The notes: generated by a model not told the origin, from the letters alone. DNA of 42,665 nucleotides from a virus (IMGVR_UViG_3300021961_000201:1-42665), one strand, 5' to 3'. Shown: positions 15,246-22,443, counted from the first letter of the stretch. Program-made: numbers and translations.

Positions 15246-16454
15246 CTAAAACTGTTCCTCTTCGGTACTTCCTTTAATTGCTTGTGTTGATTCGTTTCCT
15301 AGAAGTGTTGATATTGCGTCAAAATATGAAGCACCCACTTCTCGTTGATGTTTTACTGCTGTATAACCTTCACTCTCAGCTTTAAACTCATCTTCTTGTA
15401 ATTTAGAATAAGCTAACATACCGTCTTTACTGTATTCTTTTGCAAGTTTAAATGTAGCATAGTTTTGTAAATGAAAACCAGCAAGAGTTATAAAGTGAAA
15501 CTTATAACCAAAGTTTGCAATAGTCTTTTGAAAGTTTAGTATCTCATCATCACTTAAATGTTTCTTCCAGTTAAAAGATGGACTACAATTATAAGCCAAC
15601 ATCTTACCTGGAAACTTAGCGTGAATAGCATCTGCAAATCTTTTTGCCTCATCTATATTTGGTTTATCTGTTTCACACCAAATTAAATCGGCATAAGGTG
15701 CATATGCAAGGCCTCTACTGATTGCCTGATCTAATCCATTCTTTACATAATAAAAACCTTCTGGTGATCTTTCACCAGTTAAAAAAGGTTTATCGTTTTC
15801 ATCAATATCGTTTGTTAATAACTTGGCAGCATTAGCGTCTGTTCTTGCACATATCACTAATGGCACTTCGCATATGTCAGCAGCCAATCTTGCTGCTTTT
15901 AAATTTCGTATTGCGTGTGATGTAGGTATTAAAACTTTACCACCCATATGTCCACACTTCTTTTCACTTGCTAATTGATCTTCAAAGTGAACACCAGCAG
16001 CACCTGCTTTGATAAATCGTTTTGTTAATTCAAATACGTTTAATGGTCCACCAAAGCCCGCCTCACCGTCAGCGATGATAGGCATTTTGTAATCTGTTAA
16101 ATGTCTAGGATTTAACTTACCTTCGCAAAATTCTAAATGTTGTACTTGATCTGCTCTCATTAAAGCATTAATCATCTTCTCTACTAATAAAGGTGCAGAA
16201 TCTACTGGATATAAAGATTGATCTGGATACATTTGACCAGCACTATTGTTATCTGCTGCGACTTGCCAACCTGAAAGATAAATTGCTTTTAATCCTGCCT
16301 TTGCGTGTTGAACGGCCTGATTACCTGATAAACTTCCTAATGTATTGACATAAGAATTATCTTGTAATAAATCTCTTAATTTTTGTGATAATTCTTTTGA
16401 TACTGAATAATCAACTTTAAATGTTCCTTTTAATTTATCAATCTCCTTACTCAT
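15246..16454 (-). CDS. aceA: Isocitrate lyase (auxiliary metabolic gene)
   Basis: Isocitrate lyase splits isocitrate into glyoxylate and succinate, the first step of the glyoxylate shunt. The 402-aa protein is full length and has all family landmarks: SGWQVAAD at 61-68, ADGEAGFGG at 128-136, GVHFEDQ at 154-160, the catalytic signature KKCGHMGG at 165-172, NCSPSFNW at 289-296, FITLAGFH at 321-328, and the closing KHQREVGASYFDAI at 368-381. The NCSPSFNW segment and the length separate it from methylisocitrate lyase. No catalytic residue is missing. It lies one base after a 59-aa gene with a good TTAGGAG ribosome-binding site, and codon use is AT-rich like its neighbours. Malate synthase is not in the window. 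Confidence 0.96.
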   Translation of the reverse strand: MSKEIDKLKGTFKVDYSVSKELSQKLRDLLQDNSYVNTLGSLSGNQAVQHAKAGLKAIYLSGWQVAADNNSAGQMYPDQSLYPVDSAPLLVEKMINALMRADQVQHLEFCEGKLNPRHLTDYKMPIIADGEAGFGGPLNVFELTKRFIKAGAAGVHFEDQLASEKKCGHMGGKVLIPTSHAIRNLKAARLAADICEVPLVICARTDANAAKLLTNDIDENDKPFLTGERSPEGFYYVKNGLDQAISRGLAYAPYADLIWCETDKPNIDEAKRFADAIHAKFPGKMLAYNCSPSFNWKKHLSDDEILNFQKTIANFGYKFHFITLAGFHLQNYATFKLAKEYSKDGMLAYSKLQEDEFKAESEGYTAVKHQREVGASYFDAISTLLGNESTQAIKGSTEEEQF

Positions 16455-16455
16455 T

Positions 16456-16635
16456 TTATACTCCTAATAAATTTTTTAAATATTCAACAAATTTTTGTCC
16501 AGTCTTGTGAATATATTGTTGTTCTTTTGTATTCATCTTTAGAATACTATCATAGTAATTGTCTTGTTCATTATAACAATGATCTTCAAAAGCAACACAA
16601 TTACTTTCTATGTTGTGGTCGTTTCTTCTAGTCAT
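16456..16635 (-). CDS. Small unknown protein upstream of isocitrate lyase, 59 aa
   Basis: ATG 16635 is preceded by AAGGAG at an 8-nt spacing. The 59 codons end one base before the isocitrate lyase ATG, so the two form an operon. The product is polar and rich in Asn, Gln, Tyr and Asp, with two Cys (13 and 20) and a helical C-terminus (TGQKFVEYLKNLLG). I recognise no family. It is the first gene behind the TGTAAA repeat array. Confidence 0.7.
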   Translation of the reverse strand: MTRRNDHNIESNCVAFEDHCYNEQDNYYDSILKMNTKEQQYIHKTGQKFVEYLKNLLGV

Positions 16636-16660
16636 CTATACTTCTCCTTAGTTTACTATT

Positions 16661-16784
16661 TGTAAAGATTGTAAATAATCTTATGTAAATTATTTATTGT
16701 TGATATTGTTAAATTCTAAGGTGAGTGTTGTAAATGCTGTAAACGTTGTAAATTTAAATTTTGTAAATTTGTAAAAAATGTAAA
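16661..16784 (+). repeat. Nine-copy TGTAAA repeat array (iteron-like)
   Basis: TGTAAA begins at 16661, 16670, 16684, 16729, 16738, 16747, 16762, 16770 and 16779 on the plus strand. The commonest step is 9 bp, in two clusters of three and six. The array fills the space between the 65-aa gene and the 59-aa/isocitrate lyase operon, where no clear -10 box is seen. All copies share one orientation, as expected for protein-binding iterons. Read on the minus strand each copy is TTTACA, close to a -35 box. Function is unknown. Confidence 0.8.
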
Positions 16785-16787
16785 CTA

Positions 16788-16985
16788 TTAATAATTTGGT
16801 GATTGTACCCAAGGATATTGATCTTTAAAACTTTCGTAATCAATACGTATCCAAGGATAATAAAACGCTGTTAACATATTGAGTGTTTGATGAACGTATT
16901 TCCAACTACATTCCAACCATTCTGTTTCGTATGGATATTCTTGGAAGTTGCCTTCGTTGGGTGCCCAGTTGAGTCTGTGTGTCAT
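16788..16985 (-). CDS. Small aromatic-rich unknown protein, 65 aa
   Basis: I start this gene at ATG 16985 (MTHRLNWAPNEG), not at the upstream in-frame ATG, because the longer version would translate a terminator hairpin and a late promoter. The 65-aa product is very rich in Trp and Tyr (ECSWKYVHQ, AFYYPWIRIDYESF) and soluble in appearance. I recognise no family. A TATAAATA box lies 5 nt before the ATG with no ribosome-binding site, predicting a leaderless late mRNA. Confidence 0.65.
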   Translation of the reverse strand: MTHRLNWAPNEGNFQEYPYETEWLECSWKYVHQTLNMLTAFYYPWIRIDYESFKDQYPWVQSPNY

Positions 16986-16990
16986 ACAGT

Positions 16991-16998
16991 TATTTATA
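16991..16998 (-). promoter_or_regulatory. Late promoter TATAAATA, 5 nt before ATG
   Basis: Exact TATAAATA directly following the T-run of a terminator and followed by ACTGT and the ATG at 16985. Start-site spacing known for T4 late promoters places +1 at the A of ATG. Confidence 0.7.
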
Positions 16999-17025
16999 AA
17001 AAAAGGGTGATGAGAACCACCACCC
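16998..17025 (-). terminator. Intrinsic terminator after the 53-aa membrane-protein gene
   Basis: The minus strand has an 8-bp stem, GGGTGGTG with CATCACCC (one G-T pair), a five-base loop and a run of seven T. It ends the transcript of the 53-aa gene, and the next late promoter starts within the same T-run. Confidence 0.88.
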
Positions 17026-17037
17026 TTTAAGATTTGA

Positions 17038-17199
17038 TTAAGCAAATATAGCAAAAAAGATAATAAAGCCTATTAACAATGAACTAGGAATAAGTGAAAT
17101 CAATGCTATTTTAATTTCATCTCTTTTTTGTTTATCTTCTTTTAATTTTTTTAATCCGTAAGTGATTGTTTTCCACTCACATAAATTGTATGGCCACAT
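17038..17199 (-). CDS. Small membrane protein, 53 aa
   Basis: ATG 17199 follows a GAGGG ribosome-binding site. The product has an aromatic N-terminus, a basic central helix (about residues 16-30, KKLKEDKQKRDE) and a C-terminal membrane segment (about 31-53). It has no recognised family. It lies between the 116-aa gene and an intrinsic terminator, so it is the last gene of that transcript. Confidence 0.7.
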   Translation of the reverse strand: MWPYNLCEWKTITYGLKKLKEDKQKRDEIKIALISLIPSSLLIGFIIFFAIFA

Positions 17200-17221
17200 T
17201 TGACCCTCTCGTTTTCTGTAA

Positions 17222-17572
17222 TTACTTACTTTGAGAGTTTAAGTGTGGATAAAAAGCCTTTACCATACTTTGGTATGCTTCTGTAAAAGGTTTAGTATTT
17301 TTTAAACCTTCTTCATACATTTTTTGCCCTACATCTTTGAAAGTCGATAAACCTTCACCAGTAGTTACGAAGTCATTAAACTTTTTAGCAGTTTCAATGA
17401 TATCTTCAGCAGATAAAGTTGGAGCTTTAAACTCTTGTACAACTTGATCGCCGTCTTTTCTGATTGAGTATTCGAACTCTTTGATTTGAGCGTTAAAATT
17501 GAAGTCAGCGATTTGTTTCGCAAGACCTAATAGATCGGTTCTTATTTCATAACCGTTACGTGATTGTGCCAT
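17222..17572 (-). CDS. Conserved hypothetical protein, 116 aa
   Basis: This soluble, mostly helical protein begins MAQSRNGYEIRTDLLGLAKQIADF. I recall this opening from conserved proteins of unknown role in marine T4-like phages. An AGGAGA ribosome-binding site precedes the ATG. Both an early-type and a late promoter stand upstream, suggesting expression throughout infection, and the C-terminus resembles structural or host-interaction proteins only vaguely. Confidence 0.65.
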   Translation of the reverse strand: MAQSRNGYEIRTDLLGLAKQIADFNFNAQIKEFEYSIRKDGDQVVQEFKAPTLSAEDIIETAKKFNDFVTTGEGLSTFKDVGQKMYEEGLKNTKPFTEAYQSMVKAFYPHLNSQSK

Positions 17573-17615
17573 AATTTTCTCCTTTGTGTGTGTGTTTGTT
17601 TTATAGCAATATTAT

Positions 17616-17623
17616 TATTTATA
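17616..17623 (-). promoter_or_regulatory. Late promoter TATAAATA for the 116-aa gene
   Basis: Exact TATAAATA on the minus strand, 43 nt before the ATG at 17572; here a normal leader with an AGGAGA site follows. Confidence 0.7.
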
Positions 17624-17637
17624 ATAATAATTCTTTT

Positions 17638-17666
17638 ATTATATACTAAAAGTGGCGACTTGTCAA
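17638..17666 (-). promoter_or_regulatory. Consensus sigma70 promoter inside the hsp20 terminator
   Basis: TTGACA (17666-17661), a 17-nt spacer and TATAAT (17643-17638). The -35 box lies in the loop of the hsp20 terminator hairpin, so terminator and promoter overlap. Confidence 0.88.
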
Positions 17667-17680
17667 TAAGCCGCCACTTT
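17649..17680 (-). terminator. Terminator-like hairpin after hsp20
   Basis: A 9-bp perfect stem AAAGTGGCG with CGCCACTTT encloses a 14-nt loop; a further CTT/AAG pairing extends it. It lies 13 nt after the hsp20 stop. The T-run is short on the minus strand and stronger on the plus strand. Confidence 0.7.
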
Positions 17681-17692
17681 CTTTTAATCTAA

Positions 17693-18145
17693 TTACTTAA
17701 TGTCAATAGTTTTAAGTTTTTTAGATTCTGGTACAATTTTCTCCATTGATACAGTTAAAAGACCGTCTTTTAATTCAGCGCCTTTGATTTCAACATCATT
17801 AGCGATTGTAAATGATCTTTTAAAATATCTTTTAGAGATACCTTTATAGATAGTATTACCATCTTCGTCTTTAGTTTCGTCTTTATCAGACTTTTTAGAC
17901 TCAATAGTTAATACACCATCTTCCACAGATACATCAATATCTTTTTTATTAAAGCCTGCAAGTGCTACTTCAATATTGTAAGCATTCTTACCAGCCTTTA
18001 CGATATTGTATGGTGGATAATTAACAGTAGGTAATCTCATAAAGTCATCATCAAACATTGACTCAAAATGGTCAAATATTGAATCAAAACCTACTGATAA
18101 AGGTCTTAATTGATTAAAGATAGAAAGTGCTTTATTATTTGTCAT
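17693..18145 (-). CDS. hsp20: Small heat shock protein Hsp20 / IbpA-like
   Basis: This 150-aa ATP-independent chaperone holds unfolding proteins. A variable N-terminus (FDSIFDHFESMFDDDF) is followed by the alpha-crystallin domain (about residues 45-140) with YNIEVALAGFNKKDIDVSVEDGVLTI, GISKRYFKRSFTI and the closing GAELKDGLLTVSM motif. Such genes are common in marine T4-like phages and are thought to help virion protein folding. An AGGAGG ribosome-binding site precedes the ATG. The leader holds two palindromic hairpins. Confidence 0.95.
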   Translation of the reverse strand: MTNNKALSIFNQLRPLSVGFDSIFDHFESMFDDDFMRLPTVNYPPYNIVKAGKNAYNIEVALAGFNKKDIDVSVEDGVLTIESKKSDKDETKDEDGNTIYKGISKRYFKRSFTIANDVEIKGAELKDGLLTVSMEKIVPESKKLKTIDIK

Positions 18146-18172
18146 ATATTTCCTCCTTTTAAAGCAAGTTAT

Positions 18173-18231
18173 TTTAAGAACCCATTATGGCGTTCTTACT
18201 TAATATATAAGTACGAATTTCAAAATTGCAA
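18173..18231 (-). promoter_or_regulatory. hsp20 leader with hairpins and a TTGCAA/TATATT promoter candidate
   Basis: The minus strand has CTTGCAATTT, then TATATT 18 nt after TTGCAA. It continues into a palindrome (ACTTA...TAAGT) and a hairpin pairing AAGAAC with GTTCTT around CCA/TGG. The CTTG(C/A) element resembles those before the AAA+ and VWA genes. The promoter is weak by consensus. Confidence 0.4.
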
Positions 18232-18260
18232 GTAGCACATTTTGTCGCACATATTATTAA

Positions 18261-18355
18261 GGCAGTTTCTTTTATCACGGAGTGCAAACTGCCAAAGGTC
18301 ACCGTTTTGCTGATAGTTTAGACTTATAGTCTAGGCACTATCAAGGCCTTTTTTT
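18261..18355 (+). ncRNA. Candidate plus-strand structured RNA with terminator-like end
   Basis: The element comprises a first hairpin GGCAGTTT (18261-18268) with AAACTGCC (18286-18293) and a long second hairpin. The second has AAAGGTC (18294-18300) with GGCCTTT (18345-18351), TGATAGT with ACTATCA, and TAGACT with AGTCTA. It ends in seven T. The outer stem keeps a G-U pair only when read on the plus strand; the minus strand would have a C-A mismatch. An ACGG/CCGT loop contact is possible. No good promoter is seen, and all neighbouring genes are on the other strand. Confidence 0.45.
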
Positions 18356-18425
18356 ACGCCTCTACAAGGACTTACGAATTGCCTAGTAGGGTATAATATA
18401 TATACAGACACAAACGGCGTAAAAA
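18351..18425. repeat. 10-bp inverted repeat flanking the space after rpsU
   Basis: TTTTTACGCC (18351-18360) is repeated as GGCGTAAAAA (18416-18425), about 55 nt apart. On the minus strand the loop holds a second stem of CTAC-T-AGG with CCT-T-GTAG. It directly follows the bS21 stop and could shape or end that transcript. Confidence 0.5.
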
Positions 18426-18427
18426 CT

Positions 18428-18667
18428 CTAAATTCTTTTTACTTTTTTGCCTTTTATAACTACAATACCATTCATCTCATCATACTTCTTTTGTACTTTA
18501 TAAAGAAGTTTTTTACGCTCTTTACCTGCTTCTCTTTTTTTAGCAGATGGTTTTTGATAGTATTGTCGATCTCTTAACTCTTTAATAATGCCTGTCTTTT
18601 GAACTTTACGTTTTAAAACTCGTAAAGCTTGCTCAACATTATTATTTTTTACAATTATTGTTACCAA
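18428..18667 (-). CDS. rpsU: Ribosomal protein bS21
   Basis: This 79-aa protein has the bS21 pattern: VTIIVKNNNVEQALRVLKRKVQKTGIIKELRDRQYYQKPSAKKRE, then a basic tail. bS21 sits near the anti-Shine-Dalgarno region of the 30S subunit and affects initiation. The best start is a TTG at 18667, about 8 nt after a perfect GGAGGT; no ATG fits. It follows the 88-aa gene by one base. Phage bS21 is known from marine viruses and is thought to enter host ribosomes and favour viral mRNAs. Confidence 0.93.
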   Translation of the reverse strand: MVTIIVKNNNVEQALRVLKRKVQKTGIIKELRDRQYYQKPSAKKREAGKERKKLLYKVQKKYDEMNGIVVIKGKKVKRI

Positions 18668-18668
18668 G

Positions 18669-18935
18669 TTAATTTACCTCCTTTTCATCATTGTTTAGTT
18701 TATCATAAACTGGAATTTTATTACTTAATAAATGGCCGTTAGATGGTTTTTGATATATTGATTCTTTAGATTCCCAATCACGTTTTTTATCTTCACCTTT
18801 TTGTATTTCTTCTTTTGACCACATAGGTTTTTTACTTTTTTCTAATGAACCAACTCCTAATTTAGGATAACCTGGTTTTAATTTCTCTATCTTACCACCT
18901 CGTTTTAAAAATTCTTCAACTGTTTCTTTTTTCAT
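18669..18935 (-). CDS. Conserved hypothetical protein upstream of bS21, 88 aa
   Basis: This lysine-rich, low-hydrophobicity protein begins KKETVEEFLKRGGKIEKLKPG, a motif seen in many small phage and bacterial proteins of unknown role. It is probably partly disordered. It ends one base before the bS21 start, so the two are co-translated and may share a function around the ribosome; that is inference. An AGGAGA site precedes the ATG. Confidence 0.65.
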   Translation of the reverse strand: MKKETVEEFLKRGGKIEKLKPGYPKLGVGSLEKSKKPMWSKEEIQKGEDKKRDWESKESIYQKPSNGHLLSNKIPVYDKLNNDEKEVN

Positions 18936-18952
18936 TTTATCTCCTAGTAAAC

Positions 18953-18974
18953 GACCAGGCCTCTCGGCCTGGTC
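18953..18974 (-). terminator. Very stable GC-rich hairpin with GAGA tetraloop
   Basis: The stem GACCAGGCC with GGCCTGGTC (9 perfect pairs) is closed by a GAGA loop on the minus strand. It lies between the AAA+ ATPase stop and the 88-aa gene. No long T-run follows, so it may end or protect the ATPase message or act as a processing site. Confidence 0.6.
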
Positions 18975-19003
18975 TGGACTTACACTATGAAATAGATTTT
19001 AGA

Positions 19004-20191
19004 CTAGACTTGGATATCCTCATCTTTGTCATCCTCACTATCATTGGAATCTGGTTCTAATGATGATAACTCTTGTTGTTTTTGTTCTTCTAGTATTTGT
19101 TCAACACTAGCACCAGAGTCAACTTTAGTATATAACTCGGTGAAAGAGTTTTTAGTATCATCATCAAATCTATTAGTACATACTTGAATAGCCTTCATTT
19201 TGTTTTTGAAGATACCATATGCCTCAGCGATGTGGACTAATCTTCTTGTACTGATAATTTCATCAATACCGCCATCTTTGTATGTTTTTCTAATTACATC
19301 TGCCCAAGTAACTAGATTGGTAGCAAACTTAACATCTGATTTACCAACCGACTTAAGCGTATTAGATACAATTTGTTCTTCTACTTTAGCAGAAGGATAT
19401 TCTTGTTCAAAGGTTACTGGAAATCTTTCAAGGAACGCCTCGTTAAGAATATTAGTACCGATAAACTTACCATCATCACTACCTTGCCCTTTAGTATTAG
19501 CAGTAGCAATCACATTGAACCCTACTTTAGGTTTAACGAATCTGTTTATCTTCTTAACATAGACACCTGATCCTTCAAGGATTGGTTGTAAACACATAAC
19601 TTTATTTGAAGCAAGGTCAATCTCATCAAGTAATAAGATAGCGCCTCTTTTCATCGCCTCAATAACTGGACCATCTTGCCAGACAGTTTGTCCATCTTTT
19701 AATCTGTAACCGCCAAGTAAATCGTCCTCGTCAGTTTCAATTGTAATGTTAACCCTAATCATCTCTCTTTTAGTTTCAGCACACGCCTGTGTAACAGCAA
19801 GTGTTTTACCATTACCAGAAAGACCTGTGATGAATACAGGATAAAACTTTTTAGATTTAACAATGTTTTTGATATCTGAATAGTTACCAAAATTTACAAA
19901 GTTAGGAACTAACGCAGGTACAACATTATCAGTTAGCGAACTAACGACATATGCGGCCTCGGTATTAGTTTGTGGAACTTCTACTTGTTTTTCAGTAGAT
20001 TTAGAATCATTGGTAGGTAGTTGATAAACTCCCCTATCAATTTTGTATTTGTCTGATTTCAACCAAGATGGATTTGAAATCTTTTTTTTCTTAACAAGAG
20101 CATTAATCTCTGCCCTTGTAACCGTGTCTTTATTATAGACACTTTTAATAACAGCAAGTTGTTCTAACTGTTTTTTGTTCAAGTCAATCAT
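19004..20191 (-). CDS. MoxR/CobS-like AAA+ ATPase
   Basis: This 395-aa protein has a variable N-terminal region of about 110 residues, then an AAA+ core: Walker A GLSGNGKT, Walker B AILLLDEIDLAS, sensor VIATANTKGQG and LNEAFLERF. These resemble MoxR/CobS proteins; cyanophage versions are usually called CobS. The acidic C-terminus is DSNDSEDDKDEDIQV. The partner VWA gene lies directly upstream, so I infer a MoxR-VWA chaperone or remodelling pair, not cobalamin synthesis. Its leader duplicates the leader of the VWA gene. Confidence 0.88.
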   Translation of the reverse strand: MIDLNKKQLEQLAVIKSVYNKDTVTRAEINALVKKKKISNPSWLKSDKYKIDRGVYQLPTNDSKSTEKQVEVPQTNTEAAYVVSSLTDNVVPALVPNFVNFGNYSDIKNIVKSKKFYPVFITGLSGNGKTLAVTQACAETKREMIRVNITIETDEDDLLGGYRLKDGQTVWQDGPVIEAMKRGAILLLDEIDLASNKVMCLQPILEGSGVYVKKINRFVKPKVGFNVIATANTKGQGSDDGKFIGTNILNEAFLERFPVTFEQEYPSAKVEEQIVSNTLKSVGKSDVKFATNLVTWADVIRKTYKDGGIDEIISTRRLVHIAEAYGIFKNKMKAIQVCTNRFDDDTKNSFTELYTKVDSGASVEQILEEQKQQELSSLEPDSNDSEDDKDEDIQV

Positions 20192-20222
20192 AATATAAGT
20201 CCTTTCATTTAACTTGTTATAC

Positions 20223-20295
20223 TATATGCTAACATTTTTTTACTTAAATTGCAAGCATAAAATGGTGAAAAAAATGTAATAAAATCAATCACTTA
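20223..20295 (-). promoter_or_regulatory. Leader/promoter element A, duplicated before the VWA gene
   Basis: About 72 nt align with 22449-22520, sharing ATTGATTTTATTA, the CCATTTT block, a CTTG element and TAGCATATA. The promoter candidate is TTGCAA-17-TAGCAT. The TATGCTTGC portion resembles a T4 MotA box (TGCTT), so this could be a middle promoter. Confidence 0.55.
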
Positions 20296-22443
20296 TGCAA
20301 CTTCCCTTATAAATTTGTTTAAAACCACTCTGGAAGTAAGTCTTCCTTTCATATTTTTAGCAAATAATTTCTTAATATCTGCCTTTGACGAATCAGCAGT
20401 TATTTGATCTAGGTTATTATCTTCAACATTAGTGTCAGCCTTAACTAGATAATAAACATCATAACCTGATTTGTCCCAAGCAATAACCCTATCTTTATTA
20501 AATGCCTTTCTAATATTAACATCTCCCATATCGTCATAATCTAAATGATATCTTAAATTTTGAAACTTATTAACTAGATAAAAACCGATTGTTTTGATAC
20601 CGTGTTTTTTCTTTAAGTATCTTAATAAGTTATCGGTAAGTGAATTTCTATCTTTGGTTCTGTGCCATCCAGAACAATCAACATAGTTTTTACCAAGTTT
20701 AACCCATAATTCTCCGTACTTTTCAGTACCTAAAACGCCGTTTATTGAATTAGCACCGCCGTCAGTTAATGAAACAAAAATTGTTTTATCTACTTTATAT
20801 TGATCTTTGAATTGTTTAATAATATAATCCATCGCAATTAAAGACTCATCTAAAGGTGTTGAACTTAAAGTATAAGCATTGTGTGGATTAGGTGTATATC
20901 CTACTTTTGAAAAATCGTCATATCTATGTCTATTATATCTTTCATTATAAGAAGCAGCCATTGTATAAAGAGTTTTACCAGCCATTAACATTTCTGATTT
21001 GGACATTTTATGACTAAACATTTGAAACAATCTTGTAGTAATATCTAATTTTAATTGTCCTTGTTTAATATCAAAAGAAGGTAAAATCTTATCAGCAAAC
21101 TTATCATCACCGTTGTTTACAAAACCATATACTGAAAAAGGTATATTAATTTTTTTTACAAACCAAACTAGATTTAGTAATTGTTCAACAGTAGGCATTA
21201 AGTAATTTGACATAGAACCTGACCAGTCTAGTAAGAATATCATACCGTGATTCTTCATATTTGGAACAGTTGTAATCTTTTTAAAGATATCTTCAGCAAA
21301 TCTATAAGTATGTAATTTAAGAGGATCAATCACTCCTGTTTTATCAGTAGAAGCTCTTGCGTGTAATCTAGCACTTTTCCTCATTTCAAATTCTTTAACA
21401 AGATAATTTACAATAGGTGTTGATTTATTTTTAAATTTAATAAATTCATTTTCAGTATGTTTAAGACCTATAGCATACATATTACCATAAGAAGTTTTTT
21501 TAGTTTGTTTTCTAAATACGTTTTGATTATCTAAAATAAATGTTTTATAATCTTTAATAAGATTTTTAAAGATAGGTTTAGGTAAAGTACCATACATTCT
21601 TCTATGTTCTTTAGAATCTATTAATCTAGGATCAGCAAAGGCCTCATTCGTAACCGATCTAATATCTACATTACCGCCAGCACCATTAGAGTTTTGACCA
21701 GTAGTTGTATTCTCATCTTTGTTTTGATTTTGTTTTTCTAACCAAGTATTTGTTTTTTCATCAACCGATTTATAACCGTCTTGGTCGCCTTCATCTTTAG
21801 AATCTGATACATTTAATTCTTCTTCACCATTAGGGTCTTGTTTATAAATCTTAACAGTTTCATCTTTACTGTTTTTCAATTCTTCTTTACAGTAACCAAG
21901 GATATCTTCAGCAAGTTTTAATACATCATCAAAAGTTTTAAGTTTTTCAATTGCGTCAATAAATGGTTGTTCTTTTTTAGAAAATTTAATAGGTAAAGTT
22001 TTTGAAGATTTATACCATAAATTAATTTTATCAATTAAAATATAATCATCTAAATTTTTATCTTTAGACTTGAAGAAGTCATCTTCCCACATTCTATTAA
22101 AACCATTAATATAGTTTTTAACTACACCTGGATATTTTTTTTGAATAAGTTTATCAATTCTAGTATCTTCTAAAACGTTTACAAATGACATAAAGTCTTT
22201 TGATCTATTTGCCATATCTTGCCAAGATTCAGACGGAGTATGTAAAGCGTGAGATACCTCGTGAGCGATTAACATATCAATCACGTTATTATCATTATGT
22301 TTAAAAAACGGAATAGTTAATACACGGTTCTTAACATCAAAAGAAGCCGTACTAACTTGATTTTGTAAAACTTGTATATTTTCAGTAGCAAGTAATTTTG
22401 CAAGACTCGATTTATGAGTATTCATAGTGTTATTGTTAATCAT
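20293..22443 (-). CDS. HExxH-VWA domain protein, CobT/VWA-like partner of the AAA+ ATPase
   Basis: This 716-aa protein joins a zinc-protease-like N-terminus to a von Willebrand A domain. HEVSH (61-65) and a downstream VLEDTRID (about 90-97) form a HExxH...E pattern. The VWA MIDAS motif DWSGS lies at 406-410, with later SSTPLDES and SLTDGG segments as expected. Residues 200-265 are a polar, probably disordered linker. Such proteins pair with MoxR/CobS ATPases, which lie next here. Substrate and proteolytic activity are unknown. It carries the same type of leader as the ATPase gene. Confidence 0.85.
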   Translation of the reverse strand: MINNNTMNTHKSSLAKLLATENIQVLQNQVSTASFDVKNRVLTIPFFKHNDNNVIDMLIAHEVSHALHTPSESWQDMANRSKDFMSFVNVLEDTRIDKLIQKKYPGVVKNYINGFNRMWEDDFFKSKDKNLDDYILIDKINLWYKSSKTLPIKFSKKEQPFIDAIEKLKTFDDVLKLAEDILGYCKEELKNSKDETVKIYKQDPNGEEELNVSDSKDEGDQDGYKSVDEKTNTWLEKQNQNKDENTTTGQNSNGAGGNVDIRSVTNEAFADPRLIDSKEHRRMYGTLPKPIFKNLIKDYKTFILDNQNVFRKQTKKTSYGNMYAIGLKHTENEFIKFKNKSTPIVNYLVKEFEMRKSARLHARASTDKTGVIDPLKLHTYRFAEDIFKKITTVPNMKNHGMIFLLDWSGSMSNYLMPTVEQLLNLVWFVKKINIPFSVYGFVNNGDDKFADKILPSFDIKQGQLKLDITTRLFQMFSHKMSKSEMLMAGKTLYTMAASYNERYNRHRYDDFSKVGYTPNPHNAYTLSSTPLDESLIAMDYIIKQFKDQYKVDKTIFVSLTDGGANSINGVLGTEKYGELWVKLGKNYVDCSGWHRTKDRNSLTDNLLRYLKKKHGIKTIGFYLVNKFQNLRYHLDYDDMGDVNIRKAFNKDRVIAWDKSGYDVYYLVKADTNVEDNNLDQITADSSKADIKKLFAKNMKGRLTSRVVLNKFIREVA

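Noticed and set aside
15246-16454. Methylisocitrate lyase (PrpB) or phosphoenolpyruvate mutase as identity
   Set aside because: Those are shorter and lack the NCSPSFNW segment; length and motifs fit isocitrate lyase.
16455-16790. Glycine riboswitch before isocitrate lyase
   Set aside because: Looked for because SAR11 uses such switches near malate synthase; no tandem glycine aptamer pattern is present, only the TGTAAA array and a small gene.
16986-17054. N-terminal extension of the 65-aa aromatic protein
   Set aside because: It would translate an intrinsic terminator and a late promoter, so the start was set at 16985.
18261-18355. tRNA or tmRNA
   Set aside because: No T-loop motif, no CCA-type acceptor pairing and no anticodon arm geometry.
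18392-18397. Plus-strand TATAAT as a promoter
   Set aside because: No -35 box at 16-18 nt and no gene downstream on that strand.
19004-22443. Cobalamin (cobaltochelatase CobS/CobT) function
   Set aside because: The names fit by family only; no cobalamin genes are nearby and the VWA protein carries a HExxH region.
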